A DNA stretch of 10,634 nt from Erysipelotrichia bacterium (GCA_009916335.1 SAAR01000102.1:1-10634), one strand, 5' to 3'; positions 1-6,512 are shown, counted from the stretch's first letter. The notes: generated by a model not told the origin, from the letters alone. Numbers and translations: made by a program.

Positions 1-1
1 T

Positions 2-46
2 AGAGCAGTGCTTGCCCCCGATGGCAGATATGTTGGAGAAAAATAA
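2..46 (+). CDS. 3' end of an unidentified upstream gene (partial)
   Basis: The window opens inside what may be the last 14 codons of a gene. The frame reads RAVLAPDGRYVGEK and then TAA at 44-46. Its codon third positions look more like the rest of the window than those of the competing frame do. The competing frame is open from 3 to 137 and would overlap the nuclease start as TTGA. It cannot be excluded, and if real it would suggest translational coupling to the nuclease. The fragment is too short to assign a function. Confidence 0.3.
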   Translation, partial: RAVLAPDGRYVGEK

Positions 47-73
47 ACACTATTTATGTGATGATACTTGTAG

Positions 74-101
74 CGCTTTGATAGGCTTACAGAACAAAGC
101 G
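74..101 (+). terminator. Inverted repeat upstream of the nuclease gene, possible terminator or leader hairpin
   Basis: CGCTTTG (74-80) pairs perfectly with CAAAGCG (95-101) around a 14-nt loop. One A-T and one G-T pair extend the stem outward. Only TTTA follows, so it is a weak intrinsic terminator at best. Its place between the putative upstream stop (44-46) and the nuclease ribosome binding site (AAGGAAA, 123-129) also fits a leader hairpin of the nuclease mRNA. Confidence 0.3.
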
Positions 102-133
102 TTTAGATATAAGTATACATACAAGGAAATAAA

Positions 134-790
134 TTGAAATTTTTTTTGATACTTCTAATATTTCTCACTTCATTATCGTTTGCAGACTCTTTTGCTCAAT
201 CTAAAACTATCCTCAAGGAAATCTACAAAGACCATCGAATAACCTTCTACTGTAGTTGTAACTATTCGTATGAAAATAAAGATAATATGATTGATAGGTC
301 AAGCTGTGGATATGAACCTAGAATTGCAATCACAAAAAAAGGTAATCCTAACGAAAGAACTACTCGCATAGAATGGGAACATGTAATGCCTGCTGAAAAC
401 TTTGGTAAACATCTACCTTGTTGGCGTGAAGGTGGCAGAAAAGCTTGTCAGAAAGACCCTGTATTTCAAAAGATGGAAGCAGATATGATGAATCTTGTGC
501 CTGCCGTTGGAGAACTCAATGGAGACCGTTCTAACTACCGTTATGGAGCCAATGAGCCAAAGATAGGACAATACGGTCAATGTAACTTTGAAGTTGATTT
601 TGAAGCCAATAGAGCCTATGTAAGACCTGAGATAAGAGGCGATATTGCACGCATCTACTTTTATATGAGTGAGAAGTATAATATCAATCTTTCAAAGCAA
701 GAAAAACAGATGATGGAAGCATGGGATAAATTAGACCCAATAGATGAATGGGAGAAAGAGCGTATTCAGCGTATTAAAAAACATCAATAA
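134..790 (+). CDS. Secreted endonuclease I (EndA/Dns family)
   Basis: This is a 218-residue, metal-dependent, non-specific nuclease of the endonuclease I family, exported to the periplasm or outside, where it degrades DNA. An N-terminal signal peptide (hydrophobic 2-15, likely cleaved after Ala17) is visible. The active-site block is RIEWEHVMPAENFG (78-91) with the catalytic His at 83. It is followed by MNLVPAVGELNGDRSNYRYG (119-138), whose Asn residues fit metal and phosphate contacts in the beta-beta-alpha-metal fold. Cys at 40, 42, 58, 96, 105 and 150 suggest disulfides, which agrees with export. The start is TTG at 134: AAGGAAA (123-129) is correctly spaced, and the next in-frame Met is residue 52, which would remove the signal peptide. 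Two small secreted proteins follow at short spacing on the same strand (gap of 17 nt to the next), so they are probably co-transcribed. The family assignment is firm; the physiological role (DNA uptake control, nutrition or element cargo) is not visible. Confidence 0.92.
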   Translation: MKFFLILLIFLTSLSFADSFAQSKTILKEIYKDHRITFYCSCNYSYENKDNMIDRSSCGYEPRIAITKKGNPNERTTRIEWEHVMPAENFGKHLPCWREGGRKACQKDPVFQKMEADMMNLVPAVGELNGDRSNYRYGANEPKIGQYGQCNFEVDFEANRAYVRPEIRGDIARIYFYMSEKYNINLSKQEKQMMEAWDKLDPIDEWEKERIQRIKKHQ

Positions 791-807
791 AGACACAAAG
801 GATTTAC

Positions 808-1026
808 ATGTATAAATTGATTAGCAAGGCTATCCTCTTAGTGCTTGCGGTTGGCATAATGAGCATTGGAGCTATTGCAGATAGTAGTAACCCTCCAGTG
901 AAGAAAAGCAAAACAGGCATTTGCCATCCTCAAGGTGGTACTTATTATGGACAGACTAAGAACTTTACACCTTATCAAAGTATGGATGAGTGTATCAAGA
1001 GTGGTGGAAGACCCCCAAAGAAGTAA
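808..1026 (+). CDS. Small secreted two-cysteine protein
   Basis: This 72-residue protein has a clear signal peptide (basic Lys3/Lys7, hydrophobic 9-22, likely cleavage near Ala24). The mature peptide is about 48 residues, with Cys39 and Cys62 that could form one disulfide, many Gly/Pro/Lys residues and a basic tail (GGRPPKK). The ribosome binding site AAAGGA (797-802) stands 5 nt before ATG. It starts 17 nt after the nuclease stop codon, so the two are probably one operon, and it may act with the nuclease outside the cytoplasm. I recognise no named family. The C-terminal 29 codons occur again, slightly changed, at 1451-1540. Confidence 0.75.
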   Translation: MYKLISKAILLVLAVGIMSIGAIADSSNPPVKKSKTGICHPQGGTYYGQTKNFTPYQSMDECIKSGGRPPKK

Positions 1027-1067
1027 GCCGCATAAGAACAATATAAGACAGTATACGAGGTAATAAA

Positions 1068-1385
1068 ATGAGAAATATGTTTTTAATCTTAACAATAGTC
1101 GTTTCATTCCATATATCTTCATATGCTTTTGTGGCAGGGGGGACTAACTTTGATATATTTGGATACCCAAGTCATAAATGCAATAAACCTTATTCCAAAC
1201 CGTTTAAGCCTTACTCTTTTAATAGTCAATGGGAAGTTGATGCATACAACAATCAAGTTCGACAATACAACTATGAAATTCAAGAATTCGTACAATGCAT
1301 TGAAACATATGTAGATTCAGCTAAAAACGATATTGAAAGAATTACTGAGGAAGCAAATAAAGCAATACGAGAAACACAGTATTAG
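1068..1385 (+). CDS. Secreted hypothetical protein with C-terminal helical segment
   Basis: This 105-residue protein has a signal peptide (hydrophobic 4-19, likely cleavage near Ala20). The mature protein begins with a Gly-rich stretch (FVAGGTNFDIFG), continues into a Lys/Pro/Tyr-rich segment (PYSKPFKPYSFNSQWEVDAY), and ends in a charged, probably helical region (about 65-103). Two cysteines, one in SHKCNKP and one in FVQCIE, could pair. GAGGT at 1056-1060 gives a good start. It is the third exported product in a row after the nuclease and is probably in the same transcription unit (41-nt gap). The function is not recognised. Open frames on the other strand and in another plus frame over this stretch are shadows. 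Confidence 0.72.
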   Translation: MRNMFLILTIVVSFHISSYAFVAGGTNFDIFGYPSHKCNKPYSKPFKPYSFNSQWEVDAYNNQVRQYNYEIQEFVQCIETYVDSAKNDIERITEEANKAIRETQY

Positions 1386-1411
1386 TTAGTAAAGGCTCAA
1401 TTCAGGTCTTT

Positions 1412-1454
1412 TACCACAACAAAAATTAAACACTAGATATTGGTTTTTGTGGTA
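1412..1454. repeat. Inverted repeat at the edge of the duplicated fragment
   Basis: TACCACA (1412-1418) pairs with TGTGGTA (1448-1454), and A-rich and T-rich tracts lie inside the stem. The right arm overlaps the first bases of the duplicated 3' segment of the 72-residue protein gene, so the hairpin marks the duplication junction. It could also act as a weak terminator for the nuclease transcript, since no other one is visible after 1385. Confidence 0.4.
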
Positions 1455-1540
1455 TTTACTATGGACAGACTAAGAACTTTACACCATATCAAAGCATGGA
1501 TGAGTGTTTCAAGAGGGGTGGAAGACCCCCGAAGAAGTAA
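1451..1540 (+). pseudogene. Truncated duplicate of the small secreted protein gene
   Basis: The frame reads GIYYGQTKNF, then TPYQSMDECFKRGGRPPKK and TAA at 1538-1540. This matches the last 29 residues of the protein at 808-1026 with three substitutions (Thr to Ile, Ile to Phe, Ser to Arg). DNA similarity begins at about 1449 and stops at the stop codon; the flanks differ. The frame is open upstream only to a TAA at 1427-1429, with no ATG, no signal peptide and no ribosome binding site, so it is a gene remnant and not a working gene. It shows that the small protein gene was duplicated in this lineage. Confidence 0.7.
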
Positions 1541-1602
1541 AAGCAACAACAAAGGTTTGTAGATGTAGTTGCTCGTAAATTATTATAGTTATAGGACTTT
1601 TA

Positions 1603-2256
1603 ATGGAACAAAAATCTGACTTTAAATTGAATAACTACATTGATAAACTAGTTGAAACTCAGCAAGAACATCATTTGAACAGAGAAGCTGAGCTAAAAAT
1701 TCAAATGATATATTTAGTAATAGCATTGGTTTCAGGGGCCATTGTTTCAATTGTACTTTATTATAATCCATATGTTTTGAAAGAGCTTTTAACGCTACTT
1801 GGTTTACTTGTAGTAGGCCATTTTATAATCAATCGCTATTTTATCAAGCGTTCAGAAGAAATGATTCGTAAAGCAATGTTAAACAAGAATGGTATAGTTA
1901 TATCTCACAGAGTAATTCAAAGAAATAATCTTTCATACCAAACTTGGTATTTTATTGGGCTAGTTTGTTTTATGCTTATGTTGTTAAAAGGCAAAGGGGG
2001 AATATTAGCTATAGACTACGAATATAATCTCAACTCCGCCATCTTTGCCTTGCCGATACTTTTGTTTGTAATGTATTTTGTCAACAAAAAGCAGAAAGAA
2101 AATGATGATATTTTAAACTATATAGGAAGCACAGCACATATAAAAAGAGAGAAAGATAAAGCTATATATTTTGAGCACACATTAGAAGATGATACAATTC
2201 ACTATAGTTCTCCTGAGTTTAATGATTATTGTCGTGATGAAGAGGATAATGAATAA
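1603..2256 (+). CDS. Four-helix inner-membrane protein of unknown function
   Basis: This 217-residue protein has a polar N-terminal segment (1-32) and four hydrophobic segments at about 34-54, 58-78, 112-129 and 144-161, paired as two hairpins. A basic stretch separates the pairs, and the C-terminal tail (162-217) is acidic and probably cytoplasmic. AGGA (1593-1596) is 6 nt before ATG. No catalytic motif or named family is evident. It lies after the nuclease cluster but is separated from it by about 220 nt of remnant sequence, so it may have its own promoter. A deletion scar with a YaaW-like remnant follows directly. Confidence 0.65.
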   Translation: MEQKSDFKLNNYIDKLVETQQEHHLNREAELKIQMIYLVIALVSGAIVSIVLYYNPYVLKELLTLLGLLVVGHFIINRYFIKRSEEMIRKAMLNKNGIVISHRVIQRNNLSYQTWYFIGLVCFMLMLLKGKGGILAIDYEYNLNSAIFALPILLFVMYFVNKKQKENDDILNYIGSTAHIKREKDKAIYFEHTLEDDTIHYSSPEFNDYCRDEEDNE

Positions 2257-2284
2257 AATAAGACTAGAAAGATACATTTGATAG

Positions 2285-2608
2285 TCACACGATATAGATG
2301 ACTTTGAAAAACTACTAAAAAATCTCTATTTTAAAGTATTTGGATTAGCGCAAGCATCAGGATTTGGAATTTATTTAGCTTCAACAACCGCACTTGGCTT
2401 TTTAACACATGCTGTTGGGATTACATTACCCTTTGCAGTCTATACAGGGCTTAGTAGTACGATAGCTTTTATTATTGGACCTGCAGGTTGGTTGGCAGCA
2501 GGTGAATTTGTCTCATGGAAACTCACAAGTGCTGAATGGAAAAAAATCATTCCTGCCTTAATTTATATTATTTCTGTAAATTCAAGAAAAGAGAATAGTC
2601 TGTTATAA
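2285..2608 (+). pseudogene. C-terminal remnant of a YaaW/UPF0174-like protein
   Basis: An open frame from just after TAG (2282-2284) to TAA (2606-2608) encodes about 107 residues without a usable start. It carries the pattern I associate with the C-terminal half of E. coli YaaW and UPF0174/DUF3944 proteins: SGFGIYLA, then a hydrophobic helix, GITLPFAVYTGLSS, the hallmark GPAGWLAAGE, and IPALIYIISVNSRK near the end. In that family the corresponding pieces are a GF..Y segment, a GP.GW motif and an IP..IQIAY..R tail. The N-terminal half is missing; the coding sequence begins abruptly about 30 nt after the preceding gene, which points to a deletion or insertion scar. The function of the intact family is not well established. 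Confidence 0.6.
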
Positions 2609-2660
2609 TTTAATATTTTTTAAAGACTTGAAAAAGTAGATAAAATTTTTCATTAAAATA

Positions 2661-2803
2661 ATGCTGTAAATGCTGTAAAATAGACATAAACTATCAAATA
2701 TAGTATATTCCTCTTACAGAAAATAAGTTCTGCAAATCTGCAAAAAGCTGTCTTGCTGCTTCCAATGCAATCGGAAGCAGTATCATATTACAGCATTACA
2801 GCA
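2661..2803. repeat. Paired 9-bp repeats in inverted arrangement (candidate iterons or protein-binding region)
   Basis: ATGCTGTAA occurs twice in tandem at 2661-2669 and 2670-2678. The reverse complement returns as TTACAGCAT at 2788-2796, overlapping by one base a second TTACAGCA at 2796-2803. The pairs are about 110 nt apart and enclose a further TTACAG (2714-2719), a perfect tandem TCTGCAAA (2729-2736, 2737-2744) and a strong hairpin (2756-2780). This 200-nt stretch holds no gene. Repeated sites beside an operon with a recombinase and a DUF3987-like ATPase suggest a replication origin, a recombination site or an operator cluster. Which of these it is remains inference. Confidence 0.6.
2756..2780 (-). 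terminator. Strong hairpin after the minus-strand operon
   Basis: CTGCTTCC (2756-2763) pairs perfectly with GGAAGCAG (2773-2780), leaving a 9-nt loop. It lies about 30 nt downstream of the stop codon of the last minus-strand gene (2810). Read on the minus strand, the stem is followed after about 10 nt by CTTTTTG, so it can work as a terminator, though the U run is not adjacent. Its position inside the inverted repeat pair also allows a role in a DNA-level site. Confidence 0.5.
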
Positions 2804-2809
2804 CATTTA

Positions 2810-3154
2810 TTATTGCTCCCGGCAATATCTTTTTATAGCATCATGCAAAGTTATCATTGCAAAGTTTTTTTCTAATCCTATCAATGCTTTTGCATTGGCA
2901 TTTTGCTTAAAAGCTTTTTTAGTTTTATATACAACATACCAATATACTATCGTTTTTGGTAGAAAATTTCTTTTAAGTAAAAAAACTGTTTCGTAAAAAA
3001 TAATTTTACCCCCACTCTCTTTAGATGTGTCGTAAAAATCAAAAATAAACTTTTTTGTTTCAGTGTCTAAAGCAACGCCTTTTACACGTAAATTTTCGAT
3101 GTGTATTTTTGGCAGCCAATCACTGTTATCATATTTCTTATCACTATAGCCCAT
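2810..3154 (-). CDS. Small hypothetical protein, last gene of the minus-strand operon
   Basis: This 114-residue basic protein has no recognised family. It begins MGYSDKKYDNSDWLPKIHIE, has a predicted beta-rich first half (KGVALDTETKKFIFDFYD) and a basic middle (FLLKRNFLPKTIVYWYVVYKTKK). A longer in-frame start at 3283 exists, but ATG at 3154 is preferred: AGAAGGG (3162-3168) is ideally placed 7 nt upstream, and the start then overlaps the end of the ATPase gene by 11 nt, like the other junctions in this operon. It is likely translationally coupled to the ATPase and could be its partner or a DNA-binding accessory. No catalytic residues are evident. Confidence 0.65.
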   Translation of the reverse strand: MGYSDKKYDNSDWLPKIHIENLRVKGVALDTETKKFIFDFYDTSKESGGKIIFYETVFLLKRNFLPKTIVYWYVVYKTKKAFKQNANAKALIGLEKNFAMITLHDAIKRYCREQ

Positions 3155-4505
3155 AATATAGCCCTTCTTTAATTTCAATCTTTTTTTGCTGAAGCAAAAT
3201 TGTTTCCACTTTAAAAAATTCAGCTCCATGTAAACGCATATTTGCGCACAAGTTTTTCTTTGGCATACCGCCATGTTTTTCATTATATTTCTGAATATTT
3301 AAATAACATTTTTCCTCAAGGGTAAGTCTCCCTTTTGATGTACGAGCAATATCCAAAATATAATTGAAATGATTGATGCGCAAATATTCAATAACACCTA
3401 TTGCTTTTACCATCGTTTCTGTATCGATTTCTTCGATAAAAGTATTGTGCATACAATGTATTGCGATATGAATAATGACTGCAATACGCGTTGTAATTTT
3501 CAGCAATCGCACAGTTAGTCCAGCTCTGTCATCATTGTTGAGAATTTGAGCCGTTCGAATCTGATTAATATCACGCAAAAAATCCGTATAGGCAAGTATT
3601 GCATCTTTAGAGAAGTAAAAATGTTTATGCTTTGCATATTCATGGTAACAACGAGCAAATTTTTCAAAATATTCTTTCGTCTTTAAATCAATTCCGCGTT
3701 GAATTTTTAAAGGTTTAGGCACATATCCCGTATAGAAAGTGCATAATGCACGATTCAAAAAACCATCCGCAACCAAATCAACTATCTGCTTATGTGTCAA
3801 GTTGCTATTGTTGATTGTAGATGCGAAAAATACGCCTAAGTTTTTGACATGAACAATTGATGTCTCAGTATTACGCAGCTTTTTGGTTGCAAAAAAACCG
3901 TTATCAAAAATTTTTTGCAGCGCGGTTAAATAAGATTTTTTATGGTCATCCTTTTCGCTCGATTTTAAGTATTTTCCAAACTCATCGAAAAATATATGCG
4001 GAGAGCTATTGTTTCTAAGGCTATCTTCAAGCCCTTCAGCTGTCGCATCATCTAAGAAAAAATCCAGAAAATGATTTGACTCCAGTTTTGAAATTTGCTG
4101 TTTAATGGCTAATTGCTTATCCTTCTCTTTGCAAGAATCTAAAACTTGCTTTAAAATTGCAATCTGTTCTTTTTGTGCTATTTTTTCAATTGCTTTATCG
4201 GCTTCTTGCCACAACAGAAAGTGTTTCCGCAAAAAACTAATAACACTTGATTTTCCTATCCCAGTTGGTTGAAAACATGCCGCATAAATAATGATTGAAT
4301 CTTGTTCACTTTCATCTTGATTTAAAGCATATGTGGTAGCATATGAAAGCGAGGCAAGCACTGTCAATAATGCCACAACAATAGTATCTTTATCTACTTG
4401 TACAATAGAATCAGTGATATTCACTATTTTTTTGAATGCTTCAGGTAAATAAGATTCAATATTATTATCGCCATAACTTGAAGATAAATAGTCTTGTTCT
4501 TTCAT
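3144..4505 (-). CDS. DUF3987-like P-loop ATPase (replication/primase-associated helicase type)
   Basis: This protein has 453 residues from the preferred start. A Walker A-like loop is seen at FQPTGIGKSS (78-87, Lys85), with a Walker B strand IFFDEFG (171-177; Asp174, Glu175). A sensor-like strand ends in STINN (229-233), and GFLNRA (248-253) may hold an arginine finger. This order matches DUF3987-type ATPases found in phage, plasmid and island replication modules, often next to primase or helicase functions. The segment between Walker A and B (about 100-145) is a long charged helix. The last 60 residues look like a winged helix. An ATG at 4562 overlapping the recombinase stop as ATGA would add 19 residues, but it has no ribosome binding site. 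ATG at 4505 has AAAGGA (4512-4517) 6 nt upstream, so I chose it. No primase active site is seen here; a partner may be elsewhere or supplied by the host. Confidence 0.75.
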   Translation of the reverse strand: MKEQDYLSSSYGDNNIESYLPEAFKKIVNITDSIVQVDKDTIVVALLTVLASLSYATTYALNQDESEQDSIIIYAACFQPTGIGKSSVISFLRKHFLLWQEADKAIEKIAQKEQIAILKQVLDSCKEKDKQLAIKQQISKLESNHFLDFFLDDATAEGLEDSLRNNSSPHIFFDEFGKYLKSSEKDDHKKSYLTALQKIFDNGFFATKKLRNTETSIVHVKNLGVFFASTINNSNLTHKQIVDLVADGFLNRALCTFYTGYVPKPLKIQRGIDLKTKEYFEKFARCYHEYAKHKHFYFSKDAILAYTDFLRDINQIRTAQILNNDDRAGLTVRLLKITTRIAVIIHIAIHCMHNTFIEEIDTETMVKAIGVIEYLRINHFNYILDIARTSKGRLTLEEKCYLNIQKYNEKHGGMPKKNLCANMRLHGAEFFKVETILLQQKKIEIKEGLYYGL

Positions 4506-4529
4506 AGATTTTCCTTTGTGTGTGATTTT

Positions 4530-4552
4530 TCTCCCCCTAAAAATGGGGGAGA
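4530..4552. promoter_or_regulatory. GC-rich hairpin inside the operon, just before the ATPase ribosome binding site
   Basis: TCTCCCCC (4530-4537) pairs perfectly with GGGGGAGA (4545-4552) around the 7-nt loop TAAAAAT. This 8-bp stem is strikingly GC-rich in AT-rich surroundings. It lies between the recombinase stop (4559) and the ribosome binding site of the ATPase gene (4512-4517). In the minus-strand transcript it would form about 13 nt before that site, so it could shield it, stall RNA processing or attenuate expression. A Rho-independent terminator is less likely, since A residues and not U residues follow on the minus strand. Confidence 0.55.
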
Positions 4553-4558
4553 CTTTCT

Positions 4559-5566
4559 TCATTGTAGATAGTGTTGTGTGATAGATGGTCTTTCATGCTT
4601 CATCTCCCAGCTTACAATTTGTTCAGCCTGATGAAATGAATATCCACTTTCTTGCAACTCTACAATACGATTTTGTGCATAATTCCACCGTAACCCATGG
4701 CTAGCCTCATAACGTTGACACGTTTTTACAGCCGCAGCCTCAAGAGCCCTCAAATAAGTATTGTAATTGATTTTAAATGCACCGTTTTGATCAAGATAAT
4801 CATTCAGCTCTTCATATGTTTTCATTGAAAGCCTCACTAGTCCTGGTTTACCACCTTTTTCGACCGTTAATAGAAATCCAGACTCTTTATGGGTATAAGG
4901 ATCCGCTTTTACACCCTGAAGCTGCTCTACAAAAACATGCTTTGCTGATTCACTAACTATCGGTATTGAATTTAAATGATTATTGACTAGCTTTTCAGGC
5001 TTAATACGTTTCAGCCGATAAATATTTTCTACCGCACTGACACGAGCACCACTTTCAAATTGTATTTTTGCGGCCAACTTGTAAAATGGATTTACGAGTG
5101 CATCAATCAACCCCAGAGGATCTTTGTAGGCTCGCGTATAATGTTTTACACGAGAGCCTTTTCTAAGGATATTTGACTGTTTTGCATTTTGCAAAATTGT
5201 ATGCCTTATTGAAAAATCATATTCAGCATACTTATCACTATTCTCGAACCTAGTGCCAAGCATTTTTAAGCCAACTTCAAGCTTCCCAATAGCGCTTGAA
5301 ATCAATTCAGCTCTTTGAATCGAAATGCCTGTTTGTAATTTCATAGTCATATAGCGCTCTATATGTGTTGAATTCAAAGCTTGAATATCTTTGATTTTCT
5401 CCTCGTTAAAAAAATAATCAATGATTTCAATCCAGACTTCTCCGTACGTTTCAGTCGTTGAGGCATTTGCTATTCGACCTTCTTTTTTTTGATCGATTTT
5501 AGATAACTCTGGTTGAAAAATAACCTTGGCTATCTGTGAACACTGGTATTTTCTACTTCCACGCAT
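4559..5566 (-). CDS. Tyrosine recombinase encoded within the minus-strand operon
   Basis: This 335-residue protein has a full set of tyrosine recombinase residues near its C-terminus: Arg175 in GARVSAVENI, a beta-hairpin Lys (237 or 240 in TVEKGGKPG), His290 and Arg293 in SHGLRWNYA, His324 in MKHERPS, and the nucleophile Tyr333 in TQHYL two residues from the end. Residues 35-130 form a helical N-terminal core-binding domain; no separate arm-binding domain is evident. The enzyme should cut and rejoin DNA at a specific site, for integration/excision or to resolve dimers. It is diverged from the classic phage integrase at 8481-9587 and is not beside the tRNA scar. AAGGAG sits 7 nt before ATG at 5566. 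The start overlaps the coiled-coil gene by 14 nt, which supports co-expression. Its recombination site is unknown; the repeats at 2661-2803 and the structured region at 8115-8480 are candidates. Confidence 0.78.
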   Translation of the reverse strand: MRGSRKYQCSQIAKVIFQPELSKIDQKKEGRIANASTTETYGEVWIEIIDYFFNEEKIKDIQALNSTHIERYMTMKLQTGISIQRAELISSAIGKLEVGLKMLGTRFENSDKYAEYDFSIRHTILQNAKQSNILRKGSRVKHYTRAYKDPLGLIDALVNPFYKLAAKIQFESGARVSAVENIYRLKRIKPEKLVNNHLNSIPIVSESAKHVFVEQLQGVKADPYTHKESGFLLTVEKGGKPGLVRLSMKTYEELNDYLDQNGAFKINYNTYLRALEAAAVKTCQRYEASHGLRWNYAQNRIVELQESGYSFHQAEQIVSWEMKHERPSITQHYLQ

Positions 5567-6113
5567 TATTTTCTCCTTCTGATTTCCTTATTTTTTTTCG
5601 CAAAATATTATGACTTTTCATCAATTCTGCATGAAGCCTAGTATTTTCAGTTCTTACTTTGTCAAGATCATGCTGATACGCCTGAATTAACTGATATATA
5701 TAGGCGGTAACTTGATGTTGATTTTCGATCAACTTACCTACTTCTTGGATCCTAGTTGTTTGCTGTTGTATACTGTTTTTGATTGTTTCGGAACAGTTTT
5801 CTGCAACAATCATTGCATCCTCGAAATCCTTGACAATTCGTGTGTAAACACTATTGTATATTCGTGAAAGAAATTTTCCAGAAAGTATTGAATAAACAAA
5901 CAAGATTGTCATAAGGACAACAGCAACCATGAACATTTGAAAGTAAAGCATGCTATTTTGTAGATCTTGTAAATACTTTGAAATTTCAAAAAGCTTTTCA
6001 ATACTTTTGTCATCTAGAAGACCATTAACTTGGTCTTCTAGAGAATTAAGATTTTTGAATAAAATTTGATCAATACGATTCAAAAATTCTGTTTCTTCAG
6101 TTTTTAGCGCCAT
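5553..6113 (-). CDS. Membrane-anchored coiled-coil protein
   Basis: This 186-residue protein has a helical N-terminal region (1-55), one strong membrane segment (about 56-78) and a long cytoplasmic or periplasmic helix with coiled-coil character (about 97-177) that ends in a very basic patch (LRKKIRKSEG). AGGAG lies just upstream of ATG at 6113 inside the preceding gene. The start overlaps that gene's stop by 10 nt, and the 3' end overlaps the recombinase start by 14 nt. No named family is recognised. A membrane-bound helix protein between a DNA-binding protein and a recombinase is unusual. It could tether the recombination or replication complex to the membrane, take part in DNA transfer, or act as a toxin or sensor. 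These roles are inference. Confidence 0.7.
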   Translation of the reverse strand: MALKTEETEFLNRIDQILFKNLNSLEDQVNGLLDDKSIEKLFEISKYLQDLQNSMLYFQMFMVAVVLMTILFVYSILSGKFLSRIYNSVYTRIVKDFEDAMIVAENCSETIKNSIQQQTTRIQEVGKLIENQHQVTAYIYQLIQAYQHDLDKVRTENTRLHAELMKSHNILRKKIRKSEGENNAWK

Positions 6114-6511
6114 TTTTTCATCTCCTTTGCAATCGTTGAATGGTCTATTTTCAGATAATTTTCAAGCTCTCTGAAACTCATACCATCTTTTTTCAATCTC
6201 AATATTTCTTCTTTTTTCATTCGTAACCTACTCGCTTGGTAATTTGGCTTTGTGCGCTTATTTTTTGCTGATAATTCTCTCAAACGATCCACATCAGCGA
6301 TATTTTTGAGGCTTCCGCTTTGAGTTTTACCTTTTTTTGCAAGCGTTACTTTAAGCTCCTCGCAACACTCAATTAAGAAAATTAAGAACTCTTCTTCAAT
6401 AGGCTTAGTGAGCTCTCTATTGTGAATAGCATTGATACATCCCCGAACAATTGCTAATTGCATCTGTTTTGTCCCTTTCGCAAAGAAATATAATGGTTTT
6501 TGTTTTGCCAT
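6104..6511 (-). CDS. HTH DNA-binding protein, second gene of the operon
   Basis: This 135-residue protein has a helical N-terminal domain (about 15-60, with two adjacent Cys at 49-50), a basic linker (61-100) and a C-terminal helix-turn-helix. The HTH covers about 98-135: EEILRLKKDGMSFRELENYL is the first helix and turn, and KIDHSTIAKEMKKW is the recognition helix. The pattern resembles resolvase/Hin-type or small-terminase-like HTH domains that recognise DNA by a final helix. A longer start at 6580 exists, but ATG at 6511 is preferred: GGTGGA precedes it, and it then sits 1 nt after the stop of the upstream HTH gene. A regulator or accessory DNA-binding factor for the recombinase is likely. 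Confidence 0.68.
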   Translation of the reverse strand: MAKQKPLYFFAKGTKQMQLAIVRGCINAIHNRELTKPIEEEFLIFLIECCEELKVTLAKKGKTQSGSLKNIADVDRLRELSAKNKRTKPNYQASRLRMKKEEILRLKKDGMSFRELENYLKIDHSTIAKEMKKWR

Positions 6512-6512
6512 A

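Noticed and set aside
3..137. Open frame running into the nuclease start with a TTGA overlap
   Set aside because: It stays open for only 44 codons with no visible start context, its third positions are G-rich at the beginning, and a shorter frame ending at 46 fits better. The evidence is too thin to annotate it separately.
838..1122. Minus-strand 94-residue open frame
   Set aside because: It lies opposite two good plus-strand genes that have ribosome binding sites and signal peptides, so it is a shadow.
1123..1314. 63-residue plus-strand frame
   Set aside because: It overlaps the 105-residue secreted protein gene in another frame and has no ribosome binding site.
4506..4562. Start of the ATPase gene at ATG 4562 overlapping the recombinase stop
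   Set aside because: There is no ribosome binding site before it, and the extra 19 residues are encoded by the hairpin. ATG at 4505 has a strong ribosome binding site.
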